64,000 bases of DNA from Rhodospirillaceae bacterium (GCA_018649725.1 JABIHH010000009.1:1-64000); one strand, 5' to 3'; shown: positions 42,988 to 53,279, counted from the stretch's first letter. The notes: a model not told the origin generated them from the sequence alone. Program-made: numbers and translations.

Positions 42988-43524
42988 ATGAATCTTTTAC
43001 AAGAAATCGAGCAAGAGCAAATTGCTAAGCTGAGCGCTGATAAAGCAATGCCGAAATTTGCCCCAGGCGATACTGTCAAAGTAAACGTCAAAGTGGTCGA
43101 AGGTACGCGTGAGCGTATTCAGGCTTACGAAGGCGTCTGCATTGCCCGTAAAAACGATGGTCTCCATTCGAACTTTACGGTTCGCAAAATCTCTTATGGT
43201 GAAGGTGTTGAACGTGTGTTCCCGCTTTACTCGCCGAATGTAGATAGTGTCGAGATTTTGCGCCGTGGTGATGTTCGCCGGGCCAAACTCTATTATCTTC
43301 GTGGTCGCCAAGGTAAGCGTGCGCGTATTGCTGAGCGTACCGATGGTTACGCAGCTAAGCTCTCCGCGTCTGATCGCGAAACAGCATTGGTTGAAAAAGA
43401 AGCTAATAAAGCAGCAAGTGCAAAAAAGAAATCAGCGAAAGCAGAAGCGCCAGTAGAGGCTCCGGCCGAAACTCCAGCAGAAGAAGTCGTTGAGGAGCAA
43501 GTAGAAGATAAGACCGAAGATTAA
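42988..43524 (+). CDS. rplS: ribosomal protein L19 with C-terminal extension
   Basis: The L19 core is clear: [30 protein letters not shown] and [41 protein letters not shown]. The usual length is about 115-130 residues, and this one has 178. The last ~50 residues are a Lys/Ala then Pro/Ala/Glu-rich tail ([20 protein letters not shown]...) ending in VEDKTED. S16 in the same operon also has an Ala/Glu tail. A 36-bp gap with GAGGAAAAGA precedes it. Confidence 0.97.
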   Translation: MNLLQEIEQEQIAKLSADKAMPKFAPGDTVKVNVKVVEGTRERIQAYEGVCIARKNDGLHSNFTVRKISYGEGVERVFPLYSPNVDSVEILRRGDVRRAKLYYLRGRQGKRARIAERTDGYAAKLSASDRETALVEKEANKAASAKKKSAKAEAPVEAPAETPAEEVVEEQVEDKTED

Positions 43525-43585
43525 TCTCGGCCTCTTTCTTCCATCTGTTTTTATCAAACCATTAAGTTGAAGTGAGTGATCTCTG

Positions 43586-44992
43586 ATGAGCGAAGCAAAG
43601 ACTCTTTATGACAAACTCTGGGACTCCCATATCGTCGACCAACAGGATGATGGGACATGTCTTATTTATATCGACCGACATCTTGTGCACGAAGTGACGT
43701 CGCCGCAAGCCTTCGAAGGCATGCGGAATGATGGCCGTAGCGTGCGCCGCCCGGAGCTAACCTTGGCGGTAGCTGATCACAATGTGCCGACGACCGATCG
43801 TTCGATTCGGATCGAAGATGATGAGTCGCGCATTCAGATTGAAGCGCTTGAAAAGAACTGCGCTGATTTCGGTCTTGAGCTTTACTCGATGAATGATATT
43901 CGCCAAGGCATCTGCCATGTGGTTGGACCGGAGCAAGGCTTTACGCTGCCGGGCACGACTTTGGTATGTGGAGATTCGCACACGGCAACGCATGGTGCTT
44001 TCGGCTCGATGTCGTTTGGTATCGGCACCTCTGAGGTTGAACATGTGTTGGCAACGCAAACCTTGCTGCTGACCAAATGCCGCAATATGCGGGTGACGGT
44101 AAATGGCGCCCTGCCAGCCGGTGTTACTGCTAAAGATCTGATCCTGGCAGTCATTGGTAAAATCGGCACCGCCGGTGGTACCGGTGCGGCGATCGAATTC
44201 TGCGGCGAAGCTTTCACCTCGCTTTCAATGGAGGGCCGGATGACGGTCTGCAACATGACCATTGAAGGCGGTGCGAGAGTTGGTCTGATCGCGCCTGATG
44301 AAACGACATTTGAGTTCTTGAAGGGTCGCCCCAAATCACCAAAAGCCGGTGCTTGGGAAGCGGCTGTCGAATTTTGGAAAACGCTGAAGACCGATGACGG
44401 CGCTGTGTTTGAAGAGGAAGTTGTCATGGAAGCTTCTGACATCAAGCCGCAAGTGACATGGGGCACCAGTCCGGAAGACGTCACCACGATTGACGGCAAT
44501 GTACCAAATCCAGCGGATGAGCCAGATGAAAATCGCCGCAACAAGATGGAGCGCTCGCTCGAATATATGGGCCTCGATGCGGGTATGGCGATGAAGGACA
44601 TTAAGATCAACACGACCTTTATCGGCTCTTGCACCAATTCGCGCCTGGAAGATATGCGGGCCGCTGCTGAAGTTGCTAAAGGCCGCAAGGTCGCGGACGG
44701 CGTTCAAGCTTTGGTCGTGCCAGGTTCTGGTTTGATTAAAGAGCAGGCCGAACAAGAAGGCCTCGATAAAATTTTTATCGAAGCTGGTTTTGAATGGCGG
44801 GAAGCGGGTTGCTCAATGTGCTTGGCGATGAACGCTGACAAGTTGAAGCCGGGCGAGCGCGCAGCGTCAACGTCGAACCGAAATTTTGAAGGTCGTCAAG
44901 GTCCCGGCGGACGCACCCATTTGGTGAGCCCGGCTATGGCCGCTGCCGCTGCAATCGCGGGTCATTTGACCGACGTAAATGATTTAGATTAA
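43586..44992 (+). CDS. leuC: 3-isopropylmalate dehydratase large subunit
   Basis: The 468-residue aconitase-family protein has the Fe-S ligands in [11 protein letters not shown] and GCSMCLAMN, plus [13 protein letters not shown]. With LeuD it isomerises 2- to 3-isopropylmalate in leucine synthesis. It is the first of leuC-leuD-leuB, directly after rplS, a conserved alphaproteobacterial junction. Confidence 0.98.
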   Translation: MSEAKTLYDKLWDSHIVDQQDDGTCLIYIDRHLVHEVTSPQAFEGMRNDGRSVRRPELTLAVADHNVPTTDRSIRIEDDESRIQIEALEKNCADFGLELYSMNDIRQGICHVVGPEQGFTLPGTTLVCGDSHTATHGAFGSMSFGIGTSEVEHVLATQTLLLTKCRNMRVTVNGALPAGVTAKDLILAVIGKIGTAGGTGAAIEFCGEAFTSLSMEGRMTVCNMTIEGGARVGLIAPDETTFEFLKGRPKSPKAGAWEAAVEFWKTLKTDDGAVFEEEVVMEASDIKPQVTWGTSPEDVTTIDGNVPNPADEPDENRRNKMERSLEYMGLDAGMAMKDIKINTTFIGSCTNSRLEDMRAAAEVAKGRKVADGVQALVVPGSGLIKEQAEQEGLDKIFIEAGFEWREAGCSMCLAMNADKLKPGERAASTSNRNFEGRQGPGGRTHLVSPAMAAAAAIAGHLTDVNDLD

Positions 44993-45004
44993 GGGAGAAG
45001 AGAT

Positions 45005-45607
45005 ATGGAAAAATTTGATAAACTCACTTCTGTTGCCGCTCCTCTGCCCCTGATCAATGTCGATACCGACATGATTATTCCGGCTAGGTTTTTAAAAACG
45101 ATCAAGCGCACCGGTTTGGGGTCAGATTTGTTTTCGACGCTGCGCTTCAATGAAGACGGCAGCGACCGCGAAGATTTTGTGCTGAATAAGCCAGCCTATA
45201 AAGACGCTGAAATTCTTGTCGCGGGCGATAACTTTGGTTGTGGCTCAAGCCGTGAACATGCGCCCTGGGCTTTGATGGATTACGGCATCAAATGCGTTAT
45301 TGCGCCAAGCTTTGCCGACATCTTTTTCAACAACAGCTCGAAGAACGGTATGTTGCTGATTAAACTGCCGCAGGAACAAGTTGATAAACTAATGCAGGAT
45401 GCCGACCAGGGTGCCAATTCAACTTTCACAGTTGATTTGGAAGCTCAGGAAATTACCGGACCTGATGGCGAAGTCATTAAATTTGAAGTCGATGCTTTCA
45501 AGAAGCATTGCTTGCTGAATGGTCTCGATGATATCGGTCTGACGATGCAAAAAGATCAAAAGATAAACGATTACGAAGAGCGTCAAAAAGCCGCTCAGCC
45601 CTGGTAA
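45005..45607 (+). CDS. leuD: 3-isopropylmalate dehydratase small subunit
   Basis: The 200-residue protein is the swivel-domain partner of Leu[32 protein letters not shown] and [14 protein letters not shown]-like segments. It starts 12 bp after leuC, with a GGGAGAAG RBS. Confidence 0.98.
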   Translation: MEKFDKLTSVAAPLPLINVDTDMIIPARFLKTIKRTGLGSDLFSTLRFNEDGSDREDFVLNKPAYKDAEILVAGDNFGCGSSREHAPWALMDYGIKCVIAPSFADIFFNNSSKNGMLLIKLPQEQVDKLMQDADQGANSTFTVDLEAQEITGPDGEVIKFEVDAFKKHCLLNGLDDIGLTMQKDQKINDYEERQKAAQPW

Positions 45608-45654
45608 AATCTGGGTAGATTTTGGGTAATAAATTAGAATTAAAGAGAGAGAAT

Positions 45655-46764
45655 ATGTCTGCAAATAAAAAACTATTGTTGTTGCCGGGTGACGGCATCG
45701 GCCCAGAGATTGTCGACGAAGTTCGTAAAATCATCGATTGGATGGATGAAAAACGTTCGGTCACTTTTGATATTTCAGAAGGCTTAATCGGCGGCGCAGC
45801 CATTGATGAAACCGGCGGACCTCTCCCAGAAGAAACTTTGGTAGCCGCGCGCGCTTCCGACGCTGTTCTCATGGGCGCTGCCGGTGGCCCGAAATGGGAA
45901 TCATTGCCTTTCGAAGTTCAGCCAGAACGCGGCTTGCTTGGTATTCGGAAAGAACTTGGCCTGTTTGCTAATTTGCGCCCCGCACTGGTCTTTGATGCCT
46001 TGGCAGATGCGTCTACCTTGAAGCTCGATATTGTTAAGGGTCTCGATATTATGATTGTCCGGGAATTGACCGGCGGCATCTATTTCGGTGAGCCCCGCGG
46101 TATTGAAGATCTCGGTAACGGCGTTCGTAAGGGCGTTAACACGCTGACCTATACGACACCAGAAATTCACCGCATTGGCCGGGTGGCCATGGATCTCGCC
46201 GCCAAGCGCGACAAGCGGGTTTGTTCGATCGATAAAGCAAATGTTTTGGAAACCACAGTGATGTGGCGGGAAGAAATGATCAAAGTCGGTGAAGAGTATC
46301 CCGACATCGAGCTGAGCCACATGTATGTCGATAACGCCGCCATGCAATTGGTGCGTAATCCTAAGCAATTCGACGTCATTGTGACGACCAATATGTTTGG
46401 CGATATTTTGTCCGATTGCGCCGCAATGTTGACCGGCTCGCTCGGCATGTTGCCATCAGCTTCATTGGGTGCGCCCGACGAAAGTGGTCGCCAGGCGGCG
46501 CTCTATGAGCCCGTTCATGGCACGGCACCGGATATTGCTGGCCAAGGTATTGCCAATCCTCTGGCACAGATTCTCAGCTATTCTATGTTGCTGCGCTATT
46601 CTTTCGATATGTTCGAAGATGCCGACTTCATTGATCAAGCTGTGCAGAACGTGCTCGGACAAGGCTTGCGCACAGGTGACATTATGGGCGAGGGCTCAAC
46701 CCAGGTATCTACCTCGGAAATGGGCGACGCCATTATCAAGGAACTTGATAAACAAGCAGCTTAA
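45655..46764 (+). CDS. leuB: 3-isopropylmalate dehydrogenase
   Basis: The 369-residue protein starts at [19 protein letters not shown], with AAAGAGAGAG upstream. The longer track start (GTAAT..., 11 codons) is not needed. Typical motifs are [23 protein letters not shown] and [20 protein letters not shown]. It gives 2-ketoisocaproate from 3-isopropylmalate with NAD. Confidence 0.98.
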   Translation: MSANKKLLLLPGDGIGPEIVDEVRKIIDWMDEKRSVTFDISEGLIGGAAIDETGGPLPEETLVAARASDAVLMGAAGGPKWESLPFEVQPERGLLGIRKELGLFANLRPALVFDALADASTLKLDIVKGLDIMIVRELTGGIYFGEPRGIEDLGNGVRKGVNTLTYTTPEIHRIGRVAMDLAAKRDKRVCSIDKANVLETTVMWREEMIKVGEEYPDIELSHMYVDNAAMQLVRNPKQFDVIVTTNMFGDILSDCAAMLTGSLGMLPSASLGAPDESGRQAALYEPVHGTAPDIAGQGIANPLAQILSYSMLLRYSFDMFEDADFIDQAVQNVLGQGLRTGDIMGEGSTQVSTSEMGDAIIKELDKQAA

Positions 46765-46793
46765 ATAAATGCCCCCAGTAATTGGGAAAAATC

Positions 46794-46824
46794 AGAGGGG
46801 GCGTGCATAACGCTCCCTCTTTCT
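46794..46824 (+). terminator. probable terminator after leuB
   Basis: AGAGGGGGCGT and ACGCTCCCTCT pair over 11 bp (one G-U) with a short loop, and TTCTT follows. It would end the leu unit before asd, which starts 25 bp later. A GCCCCC/GGGGGC alternative stem begins upstream. The T-tract is weak, so some readthrough is likely. Confidence 0.55.
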
Positions 46825-46849
46825 TATAAGGGGCAAATGGAGAATTAAG

Positions 46850-47869
46850 ATGGGTTACAAATTTGCAGTTGTCGGCGCGACCGGCAACGTCGGACGCGAG
46901 ATTATGAACATTTTGGCGGAACGGGAAATTCCGGCCGAAGACGTGACGGCTATTGCATCCGCGCGCTCTGTCGGCGCTGAAGTGTCTTACGGCGAAGATG
47001 ACGTCCTTAAAGTGCAAGATCTGGCGGCGTTTGATTTTGAAGGCACTGACATTGTGCTCTCAAGTCCGGGCGCCAAAGTCTCGGCCGAATATGTGCCAAG
47101 AGCGACCGCCGCGGGTGCTGTCGTCATTGATAACACGTCTCAATTCAGGATGGATCCGGACGTGCCTTTGGTCGTGCCCGAGGTTAACCCTGAAGCGATT
47201 GGCGAGTTCCGCAATAGAAACATTATCGCCAACCCTAACTGCTCGACCATTCAGTTGGTTGTCGCTTTGAAGCCTTTGCACGATCTGGCAGGCATCCGCC
47301 GCGTCGTTGTCTCGACCTATCAGTCGGTCTCGGGGGCTGGAAAATCTGCGATGGATGAGCTGTTTAACCAGACCAAAGGCATCTACATGAATGAACCTGA
47401 ATCTAAATTTCAGGAAAATTTTTCTAAGCCGATTGCCTTTAATACGATCCCGCAAATTGACGTCTTTATGGAAGATGGCAATACCAAGGAAGAGTGGAAA
47501 ATGATGGTCGAGACCAAGAAAATTCTTGATCCGGAAATTCGCCTGACCGCGACTTGCGTCCGTGTGCCCGTCTTTGTCGGTCATGCCGAAGCCGTCAATA
47601 TCGAGTTCGAACGCTCGATCTCTACTGAAGAAGCGCGCGAAGCCTTGAAGGCAGCGGAAGGCGTGGTGGTTGTCGATCACCGGGCCGAGGAAGGCTATGT
47701 CACCCAAACCGAATGCGCCGGCGAAGACCCCGTCTATGTCAGCCGCATCCGCGATGATATGACCTTGGAAAATGGTCTAAGCTTGTGGGTCGTCGCCGAC
47801 AACCTCCGCAAAGGCGCAGCCCTAAATACGGTGCAAATCGCTGAAACACTGATTAGAGATTATCTCTAA
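46850..47869 (+). CDS. asd: aspartate-semialdehyde dehydrogenase
   Basis: The 339-residue protein has the NADP-binding VGATGNVGREIM, the catalytic Cys in NPNCSTIQ, and the YQSVSGAGKSAMDEL and RVPVFVGHAEAVNIEF segments. It makes aspartate semialdehyde for Lys, Met and Thr synthesis. It has a GGAGAATTAAG-type leader. A hairpin follows the stop. Confidence 0.98.
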   Translation: MGYKFAVVGATGNVGREIMNILAEREIPAEDVTAIASARSVGAEVSYGEDDVLKVQDLAAFDFEGTDIVLSSPGAKVSAEYVPRATAAGAVVIDNTSQFRMDPDVPLVVPEVNPEAIGEFRNRNIIANPNCSTIQLVVALKPLHDLAGIRRVVVSTYQSVSGAGKSAMDELFNQTKGIYMNEPESKFQENFSKPIAFNTIPQIDVFMEDGNTKEEWKMMVETKKILDPEIRLTATCVRVPVFVGHAEAVNIEFERSISTEEAREALKAAEGVVVVDHRAEEGYVTQTECAGEDPVYVSRIRDDMTLENGLSLWVVADNLRKGAALNTVQIAETLIRDYL

Positions 47870-47882
47870 AGGTTAATTTTTT

Positions 47883-47918
47883 AGTTCGGTGCCATAGTTC
47901 GCTGTCGGGCACCGAACT
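47883..47918. other. hairpin between convergent asd and response regulator genes
   Basis: AGTTCGGTGCC and GGCACCGAACT form a perfect 11-bp stem with a 14-nt loop in the 63-bp gap. No U-tract follows on either strand, since the T-run precedes it on plus. It may still stop or stabilise both mRNAs. I give it as a structure rather than a proven terminator. Confidence 0.6.
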
Positions 47919-47932
47919 CTTACATTAACCTT

Positions 47933-48463
47933 TTAGTCGAACATGGCGTCGATATCGCCCTGAGATTGTTCGTCTGGATCTTTGCGGCGTTCCTGGCCGG
48001 AGTAATATTCGTCTTGTTTGCGGCGGCGGTCGGGACCGAAATAATGTTTTGCTTCGACAAAGGGGCGCGGTCGCTCAATGACGGCTCGGATGCGTGAAAA
48101 AAGTGTCCGAGCAGAAAGCGGCTTAATCAGCATTTCATTGATGCCGGCATCGCGGGCTTGAGTGACTTTGTTTTGCTCTGAATGGCCCGTCACCATAACG
48201 ATCGGCACATATTGGTTCGGACTGTCATCGCCGGTGCGGACCAGTTTGACAAAATCCAGACCGTCCAGCGGCTGCATTTCCCAATCGACCAAAATGATAT
48301 CAGGTTCGAAAGTTTTCATCGCCGAAAAAGCCAGCGCGCCATCTGAGGCTTCGGCCATTTCCAGGACACCCAGCGCGCGCAGCAATTGTTTCAAGATGAT
48401 CCGCATGAACGGATTATCTTCAACAATCAAAAACTTCACATTACTGATATCAAGTCGCGCCAC
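47933..48463 (-). CDS. single-domain response regulator
   Basis: A receiver domain runs from LIVEDNPFMRIILKQLL (acidic pocket E-D) through IILVDWEMQP (phospho-Asp), VTGHSE and IKPLS (Lys). The ~50-residue C-terminal tail has no output domain but contains YFGPDRRRKQDEYYSGQERRKD, basic and repeated in style. This resembles alphaproteobacterial CheY-like proteins with short tails. No kinase gene is adjacent. The 1.4-kb gene-free region lies on its upstream side. Confidence 0.9.
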   Translation of the reverse strand: MARLDISNVKFLIVEDNPFMRIILKQLLRALGVLEMAEASDGALAFSAMKTFEPDIILVDWEMQPLDGLDFVKLVRTGDDSPNQYVPIVMVTGHSEQNKVTQARDAGINEMLIKPLSARTLFSRIRAVIERPRPFVEAKHYFGPDRRRKQDEYYSGQERRKDPDEQSQGDIDAMFD

Positions 48464-48657
48464 GGGGTGGTGAACCTATAGTGATTAAGAAAAAGCGGCC
48501 TAATTAAAAAAGCAGTTCAAATATATATCAGGGAATTAGGCATGTTCGCGTTCAAAAATAAAGCGAAAAAATTTACTGCGGTTGAAAATGGTTCATTTTG
48601 CAATCGTAATATGGGCGTAATATGGGCAAGAAGCGGCCTGAAAAGCAGACAAGTATA

Positions 48658-48745
48658 GAGGCGCCAGGCACGCAAGGCCTGGGATCCTTGTCGTGACGCA
48701 TCGCGGCGGCGATACTCCTGACGCCTCATAGAGCCGGCCAGGCTC
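48658..48745. other. strongly structured element in gene-free region
   Basis: An outer GAGGCG/CGCCTC stem (48658-48663 with 48722-48727) encloses CCAGGC/GCCTGG (48664-48669 with 48677-48682) and ATCGC-GGCG-GCGAT (48700-48713). A GAGCC-GGCCA-GGCTC hairpin follows (48731-48745). Another hairpin, GGTCG-TTGC-CGACC, lies at 48845-48858. This is a multibranch-junction pattern, as expected of a structured RNA or a complex palindromic mobile repeat. I could not match it to a known RNA family, and the strand is not determined. The flanking sequence lacks a clear terminator. Confidence 0.45.
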
Positions 48746-49343
48746 CGAGTACGTTCGATTGTCTTCGACCCCACTTGCTTCCTTACAACGCACCCTTGGG
48801 AGAGAGACAACTGCAATTTCACAAGCTTTATAGGTTTCAAATTCGGTCGTTGCCGACCTAATCCTTCACCCTGCCATATGATGGTTCAGATTAAGGAACC
48901 CAAATGAATGGACCCAATAACCAGATTGCTCACTTTCAAAACGGCACGAACTTCCGGCGAGGTAAAACAGTAATTCCTTGGTCAGGCCACCAATTTTTAC
49001 TCTTTTACAAACCCTTCAGTCATGCGGTGGTTTGGTATTTCCAGAATCGAAATTCCTTCACCCAAGCCATCGCCGACTTTCCGGATCTCCTTCCGCCCGT
49101 CCCGCCAGGGAGACGAGGCAATCCAAAAAACCATCAGCATCTAAAGTTTTCTAAAACCTTCCCTTAAGTCCCGTTCCTTAGCGCGCGCCCCAAGAAGGGG
49201 CCCACCACCAATAGAAACAGCACTCAAGAAAGCGATTTCAAAAAGCCTTTAGTTTAGGCCTCCAACCCAACAAACCTTTTACCGGATCGCTCCGGGAAAT
49301 GGCCTGCTTTGTCGAATATGCTTTCCTTCCTGCCTGTCCAAAC

Positions 49344-49361
49344 TTATCGATAAATCGATAA
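49344..49361. promoter_or_regulatory. inverted repeat TTATCGAT-AA-ATCGATAA
   Basis: Two 8-bp arms with a 2-nt spacer form a near-continuous 18-bp inverted repeat in the gene-free region. The same bases also read as a direct repeat of CGATAAAT. It looks like an operator for a dimeric regulator, but no neighbouring gene is clearly its target. Confidence 0.5.
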
Positions 49362-49475
49362 ATTCGGTGCCAACTCAGTAAGAAAAAGCAGTAAAGACGC
49401 TTTCACGTACGGGAGATATTCTCAACAATTCAAAATAAACATTCAATAATAAAATAGTAAAAAACCAAAGAAATC

Positions 49476-49524
49476 TGTGTATAAATTAACTATATTTACA
49501 CAAATAGCACACAACTTATCCACA
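49476..49524. other. AT-rich patch with DnaA-box-like sites
   Basis: Within AT-rich DNA (about 49430-49620), TTATACACA (as TGTGTATAA, 49476-49484, minus), ATTTACACA (49494-49502, one mismatch) and TTATCCACA (49516-49524, perfect) match the TTWTNCACA DnaA-box pattern, spaced 18-22 bp start to start. The gene-free 1.4-kb context allows either an origin-like locus or a DnaA-regulated site. The usual alphaproteobacterial origin neighbours (hemE, parAB, gidAB, dnaA) are absent, so this is a weak inference. The rest of 48464-49873 holds no convincing gene. Confidence 0.35.
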
Positions 49525-49777
49525 ATTATATCAACATGTAAGTAATAATGTAGTAAAAAAATTATTTATTATAATTATCGCCTAATAAATGAGTACTTGT
49601 TTTTAAGTTTTTGAGTAATTCAGAGATGTGACGGGCATATGCACCTGCTTTACTCCCTTGTTGTTATTTATATGTATCGAATTAGGCGTTACGGGCTGAT
49701 TTAATTGTGTTCGGCGCTTGTCATGAGGCTACGTTGACTTGCCACCATTGAAGGGCTAAACAAAATGAGTTTGTAGT

Positions 49778-49797
49778 CGTAAGACTTTAATCTTACG
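49778..49797. promoter_or_regulatory. hairpin upstream of sdhC
   Basis: CGTAAGA-CTTTAA-TCTTACG is a perfect 7-bp stem with a 6-nt loop, 77 bp before the sdhC start. It may be an operator or a 5-prime leader structure of the sdh operon. There is no T-tract after it. Confidence 0.5.
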
Positions 49798-49873
49798 TAT
49801 AAAATTGTCGTTTAATGGTTGGGGTTAGCGCCTTGGCCAATTGGGTTTACTGAAAATAAGCGAGGCTTGGTCT

Positions 49874-50272
49874 ATGAGTACGGGAAACCGTCCGCTTTCT
49901 CCACATTTACAGGTTTACAAACCGCAATTGACGTCGGTGTTGTCGATCTTGCATAGGATGACAGGGGTTGGCCTCGCGGTCGGCGCTCTGATGTTGGTTT
50001 ATTGGTTAAATGCTGCGGCTTACGGGCCTGAGGCCTTTGAGCGCACGCAAGCGTTTTTGGCCCATTGGTTTGGCAAGTTGCTGCTCTTCGGCTGGACCTG
50101 GGCTTTGTTCTATCACCTCTGTAATGGCATTCGGCATATGTTTTGGGATGCGGGAAAAGGCCTGGAACTGCCGCAAGTCTATTTGACCGGCTGGTTGGTT
50201 TATATCGCCTCGGTGGTTTTGACCTTGCTGGCCTGGACCGCTGGCTATGGCATGCTGGGAGGGTCGTACTGA
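49874..50272 (+). CDS. sdhC: succinate dehydrogenase cytochrome b556 subunit
   Basis: The 132-residue protein has NRPLSPHLQVYKPQLTSVLSILHRMTG (quinone site and family motif) with three membrane helices and the haem-ligand His in LFYHLCNGIRHMFWD. The ATG at 49874 is chosen. The track start is 11 codons earlier without RBS support. The stop overlaps the sdhD start (TGATG). Confidence 0.97.
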   Translation: MSTGNRPLSPHLQVYKPQLTSVLSILHRMTGVGLAVGALMLVYWLNAAAYGPEAFERTQAFLAHWFGKLLLFGWTWALFYHLCNGIRHMFWDAGKGLELPQVYLTGWLVYIASVVLTLLAWTAGYGMLGGSY

Positions 50273-50652
50273 TGAGCTTACGAACTGATTTGGGCCGGGT
50301 GCGCGGTCTTGGCAGTGCCAAGGATGGTACCGCTCATTGGTGGAGCCAGCGGGTTACCGCGGTCGCTCTCATACCACTTAGTCTGTGGTTTATTTATTCG
50401 GCCGTAACCTTGGTCGGCATTGATCGGGCAGGCTTTAAGGTCTGGCTCAATGCGCCGGGTAGCATCTTGCTGATGTCGCTTTTTGTCATCGCGTTGTTTT
50501 ATCACATGCAACTCGGCCTTCAGGTCGTGGTTGAAGATTATGTGCATAACGAGCGAAACAAAATCTTCTTATTGGTTCTTAATAAACTTGTCGCGGTATT
50601 CTTTGCTGTTTCCAGCATCATCGCTATCATCAAAGTTGCCTTCGGAGGCTAA
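50272..50652 (+). CDS. sdhD: succinate dehydrogenase membrane anchor subunit
   Basis: The product has 126 residues from [24 protein letters not shown], then three helices with the [10 protein letters not shown] segment and His of YHMQLGLQ. The one-base overlap with sdhC decides the start. The longer track ORF reads sdhC sequence in another frame. Confidence 0.96.
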   Translation: MSLRTDLGRVRGLGSAKDGTAHWWSQRVTAVALIPLSLWFIYSAVTLVGIDRAGFKVWLNAPGSILLMSLFVIALFYHMQLGLQVVVEDYVHNERNKIFLLVLNKLVAVFFAVSSIIAIIKVAFGG

Positions 50653-50660
50653 AAGTCAAA

Positions 50661-52454
50661 ATGACCGAAAATTATGAAATCATCGATCACGTGCATGATG
50701 TGATTGTTGTTGGTGCAGGTGGCGCAGGATTGCGGGCGACGCTTGGCATGACGGCGGCTGGTCTGGATACGGCTTGCATCACCAAAGTTTTCCCAACGCG
50801 CTCGCATACTGTTGCCGCCCAAGGCGGCGTTGGTGCCGCGCTGGGTAATATGCAGGAAGATAGCTGGCAATGGCATATGTTCGACACCGTCAAAGGTGCT
50901 GACTGGTTAGGCGATCAAGATGCCATCGAATATATGTGCCGCGAAGCAGTCCCCGCGATCTACGAGTTGGAGCATTTCGGCGTGCCGTTTTCCCGGACCG
51001 AAGAGGGCAAGATTTATCAACGCCCCTTTGGCGGTCATATGAGCGATTTCGGCGAGGGAGCCCCGGTCGGGCGCGCCGCCGCCGCCGCTGACCGTACCGG
51101 ACATGCTATTTTGCACACGCTTTATCAGCAATGCCTAAAGCACAATGCCGAGTTCTATATCGAGTATTTCGCGATCGATTTGATCATGGATGATGATGGC
51201 TCATGCCGGGGTGTGATGGCGTGGAATTTGGCCGATGGTACGATCCATCGCTTCCTCGGTCATCAAACTGTGATGGCAACCGGTGGCTATGGTCGCAGTT
51301 ACTTCTCCTGCACATCGGCGCATACCTGTACCGGAGATGGCAATGGTATGGTGCTCCGCGCCGGCCTGCCGATGCAGGATATGGAATTTGTGCAGTTTCA
51401 CCCAACCGGAATTTACGGTTCTGGCTGCCTAATCACGGAGGGTGCCAGGGGCGAAGGTGGTTATCTCACCAATTCCGAAGGCGAAGCCTTTATGGAACGC
51501 TATGCGCCATCCGCTAAAGATCTGGCCTCGCGCGATGTTGTGAGCCGTTCAATGACGGTTGAGATCAGGGAAAACCGCGGTGTCGGTGCTGACAATGATC
51601 ACATCTACCTGCACCTCGAACATCTGGGTGCCGAAGTGCTGCACAAACAATTACCAGGCATTACCGAAACGGCGAAAATTTTCTCCGGCGTCGATGCGAC
51701 CAAAGAGCCGATCCCAGTTCTGCCGACGGTGCATTATAATATGGGCGGTATTCCGACCAATTATCACGGCGAAGCCTTGCGTCCGACAGCCGATGATCCG
51801 GAAGCGATCTGCCCTGGTTTGATGGCGATTGGTGAGGCGGCTTGTGTGTCGGTTCATGGTGCTAACCGATTAGGTACGAACTCGCTGTTGGATATTGTGG
51901 TGTTTGGCCGGGCGGCGGCGATTAGAGCATCCGAGACGGTTGATAAGAACAAAACCGTTAAGCCGGCTGACGGCAATACCGGCGAAGCGGCCATTGCGCG
52001 GCTTGATAAACTCCGCCACGCCAAAGGCGGCCAGTCGACCGCTGATGTGCGTCTCGGTATGCAGCGCATTATGCAAAACAACGCTGCCGTCTTCAGAACA
52101 TCAGAAGTTCTCAAAGAAGGTGTTAGCTTGATCGATGACGCAGCTAAAAATTTGTCCGATTTGAACGTTGCCGATCAATCCTTGATCTGGAATTCAGATC
52201 TGGTTGAGACTCTAGAGCTCGAAAATCTGATGGCTTGTGCCAAGGCGACAATGCATGGCGCCGAAGCCCGCCATGAATCGCGCGGTGCGCATGCCCATGA
52301 GGATTATCCGGACCGTGATGACGAGAACTGGATGAAACATACATTGGCCTCGGTTGATGACGATTGGAACGTCAAGCTCGACTATCGCCCGGTTCATGAA
52401 TACACGCTGACCGATGAGGTGGAATACATCACGCCTCGCGCTCGGGTTTACTAG
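50661..52454 (+). CDS. sdhA: succinate dehydrogenase flavoprotein subunit
   Basis: The 597-residue protein has the FAD-binding [14 protein letters not shown], the covalent-FAD His in [11 protein letters not shown], and [21 protein letters not shown] and [12 protein letters not shown] motifs. It oxidises succinate to fumarate. It lies 8 bp after sdhD. Confidence 0.98.
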   Translation: MTENYEIIDHVHDVIVVGAGGAGLRATLGMTAAGLDTACITKVFPTRSHTVAAQGGVGAALGNMQEDSWQWHMFDTVKGADWLGDQDAIEYMCREAVPAIYELEHFGVPFSRTEEGKIYQRPFGGHMSDFGEGAPVGRAAAAADRTGHAILHTLYQQCLKHNAEFYIEYFAIDLIMDDDGSCRGVMAWNLADGTIHRFLGHQTVMATGGYGRSYFSCTSAHTCTGDGNGMVLRAGLPMQDMEFVQFHPTGIYGSGCLITEGARGEGGYLTNSEGEAFMERYAPSAKDLASRDVVSRSMTVEIRENRGVGADNDHIYLHLEHLGAEVLHKQLPGITETAKIFSGVDATKEPIPVLPTVHYNMGGIPTNYHGEALRPTADDPEAICPGLMAIGEAACVSVHGANRLGTNSLLDIVVFGRAAAIRASETVDKNKTVKPADGNTGEAAIARLDKLRHAKGGQSTADVRLGMQRIMQNNAAVFRTSEVLKEGVSLIDDAAKNLSDLNVADQSLIWNSDLVETLELENLMACAKATMHGAEARHESRGAHAHEDYPDRDDENWMKHTLASVDDDWNVKLDYRPVHEYTLTDEVEYITPRARVY

Positions 52455-52476
52455 GTGCGGGGTCAAGGAGAAAAAA

Positions 52477-53253
52477 ATGGTTGAATTTAACCTGCCGAAA
52501 AATTCGCGAGTTGTTAAAGGCCAGACCCACAAGGCTCCGGACGGCGCGACAAATATCAAGAAATTCAAAGTCTATCGCTACGATCCCGACCAGGATAAAA
52601 ATCCGCAACTTGATACTTATGAAGTTGATATGGATAGCTGCGGGCCGATGGTGCTGGATGCGCTGATCAAGATTAAAAATGAGATGGATCCGACACTGAC
52701 GTTCCGGCGCTCTTGCCGAGAAGGGGTGTGTGGATCTTGTGCGATGAACGTCGACGGCACCAATACACTAGCCTGCACCAAAGACCTCGCCGAGATCAAA
52801 GGTGATGCGGCGATCTACCCGCTGCCGCATATGCCGGTGATTAAAGATCTGGTGCCCGATCTTTCAACGCCTTATGCGCAATACACTTCGATCCAGCCCT
52901 GGGTGAAGGCCGATACGCCGGCACCGGGCACAGAGCGGCTGCAGTCGCCAGAGGATCGTGAAAAGCTCGATGGCTTGTGGGAATGTGTTTTGTGTTTCTG
53001 TTGCTCGACCTCGTGCCCCAGTTACTGGTGGAACGGTGATCGCTATTTGGGCCCGGCTATTTTGCTGCAAGCCTATCGCTGGATTGTTGATTCCCGGGAT
53101 GAGCGAACCGGTGAGCGTTTGGATGATCTCGAAGATCCGTTCAAGCTTTATCGCTGCCATACGATCATGAACTGCACCAATACCTGCCCGAAGTCGCTTA
53201 ACCCGGGCTTGGCGATTGCCGAAACCAAAAAGCTGATGGTCGAGCGCATGTAG
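52477..53253 (+). CDS. sdhB: succinate dehydrogenase iron-sulfur subunit
   Basis: The 258-residue protein has a [2Fe-2S] site ([13 protein letters not shown]), then [17 protein letters not shown] and [17 protein letters not shown] for the [4Fe-4S] and [3Fe-4S] clusters. ATG 52477 (MVEFNLPKN) follows AAGGAGAAAA. The track start reads the sdhA end in another frame. It is the last gene of sdhCDAB and is followed by a terminator. Confidence 0.98.
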   Translation: MVEFNLPKNSRVVKGQTHKAPDGATNIKKFKVYRYDPDQDKNPQLDTYEVDMDSCGPMVLDALIKIKNEMDPTLTFRRSCREGVCGSCAMNVDGTNTLACTKDLAEIKGDAAIYPLPHMPVIKDLVPDLSTPYAQYTSIQPWVKADTPAPGTERLQSPEDREKLDGLWECVLCFCCSTSCPSYWWNGDRYLGPAILLQAYRWIVDSRDERTGERLDDLEDPFKLYRCHTIMNCTNTCPKSLNPGLAIAETKKLMVERM

Positions 53254-53279
53254 CTGAGCGGCACGCTTTATTTTTAAAG

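Noticed and set aside
47883-47918. bidirectional intrinsic terminator between asd and the response regulator
   Set aside because: The stem is perfect, but neither strand has a U-tract after it, so I list it as a hairpin only.
48904-49167. 87-codon plus-strand ORF in the gene-free region
   Set aside because: The translation is rich in Pro, Gly and Phe without any domain I recognise, and the region lacks a convincing RBS and shares the odd composition of its surroundings. I treat it as chance ORF in non-coding DNA.
49430-49620. main chromosomal origin oriC
   Set aside because: Two or three DnaA-box-like sites are too few, and the expected origin neighbours are absent. I kept only a low-confidence origin-like note.
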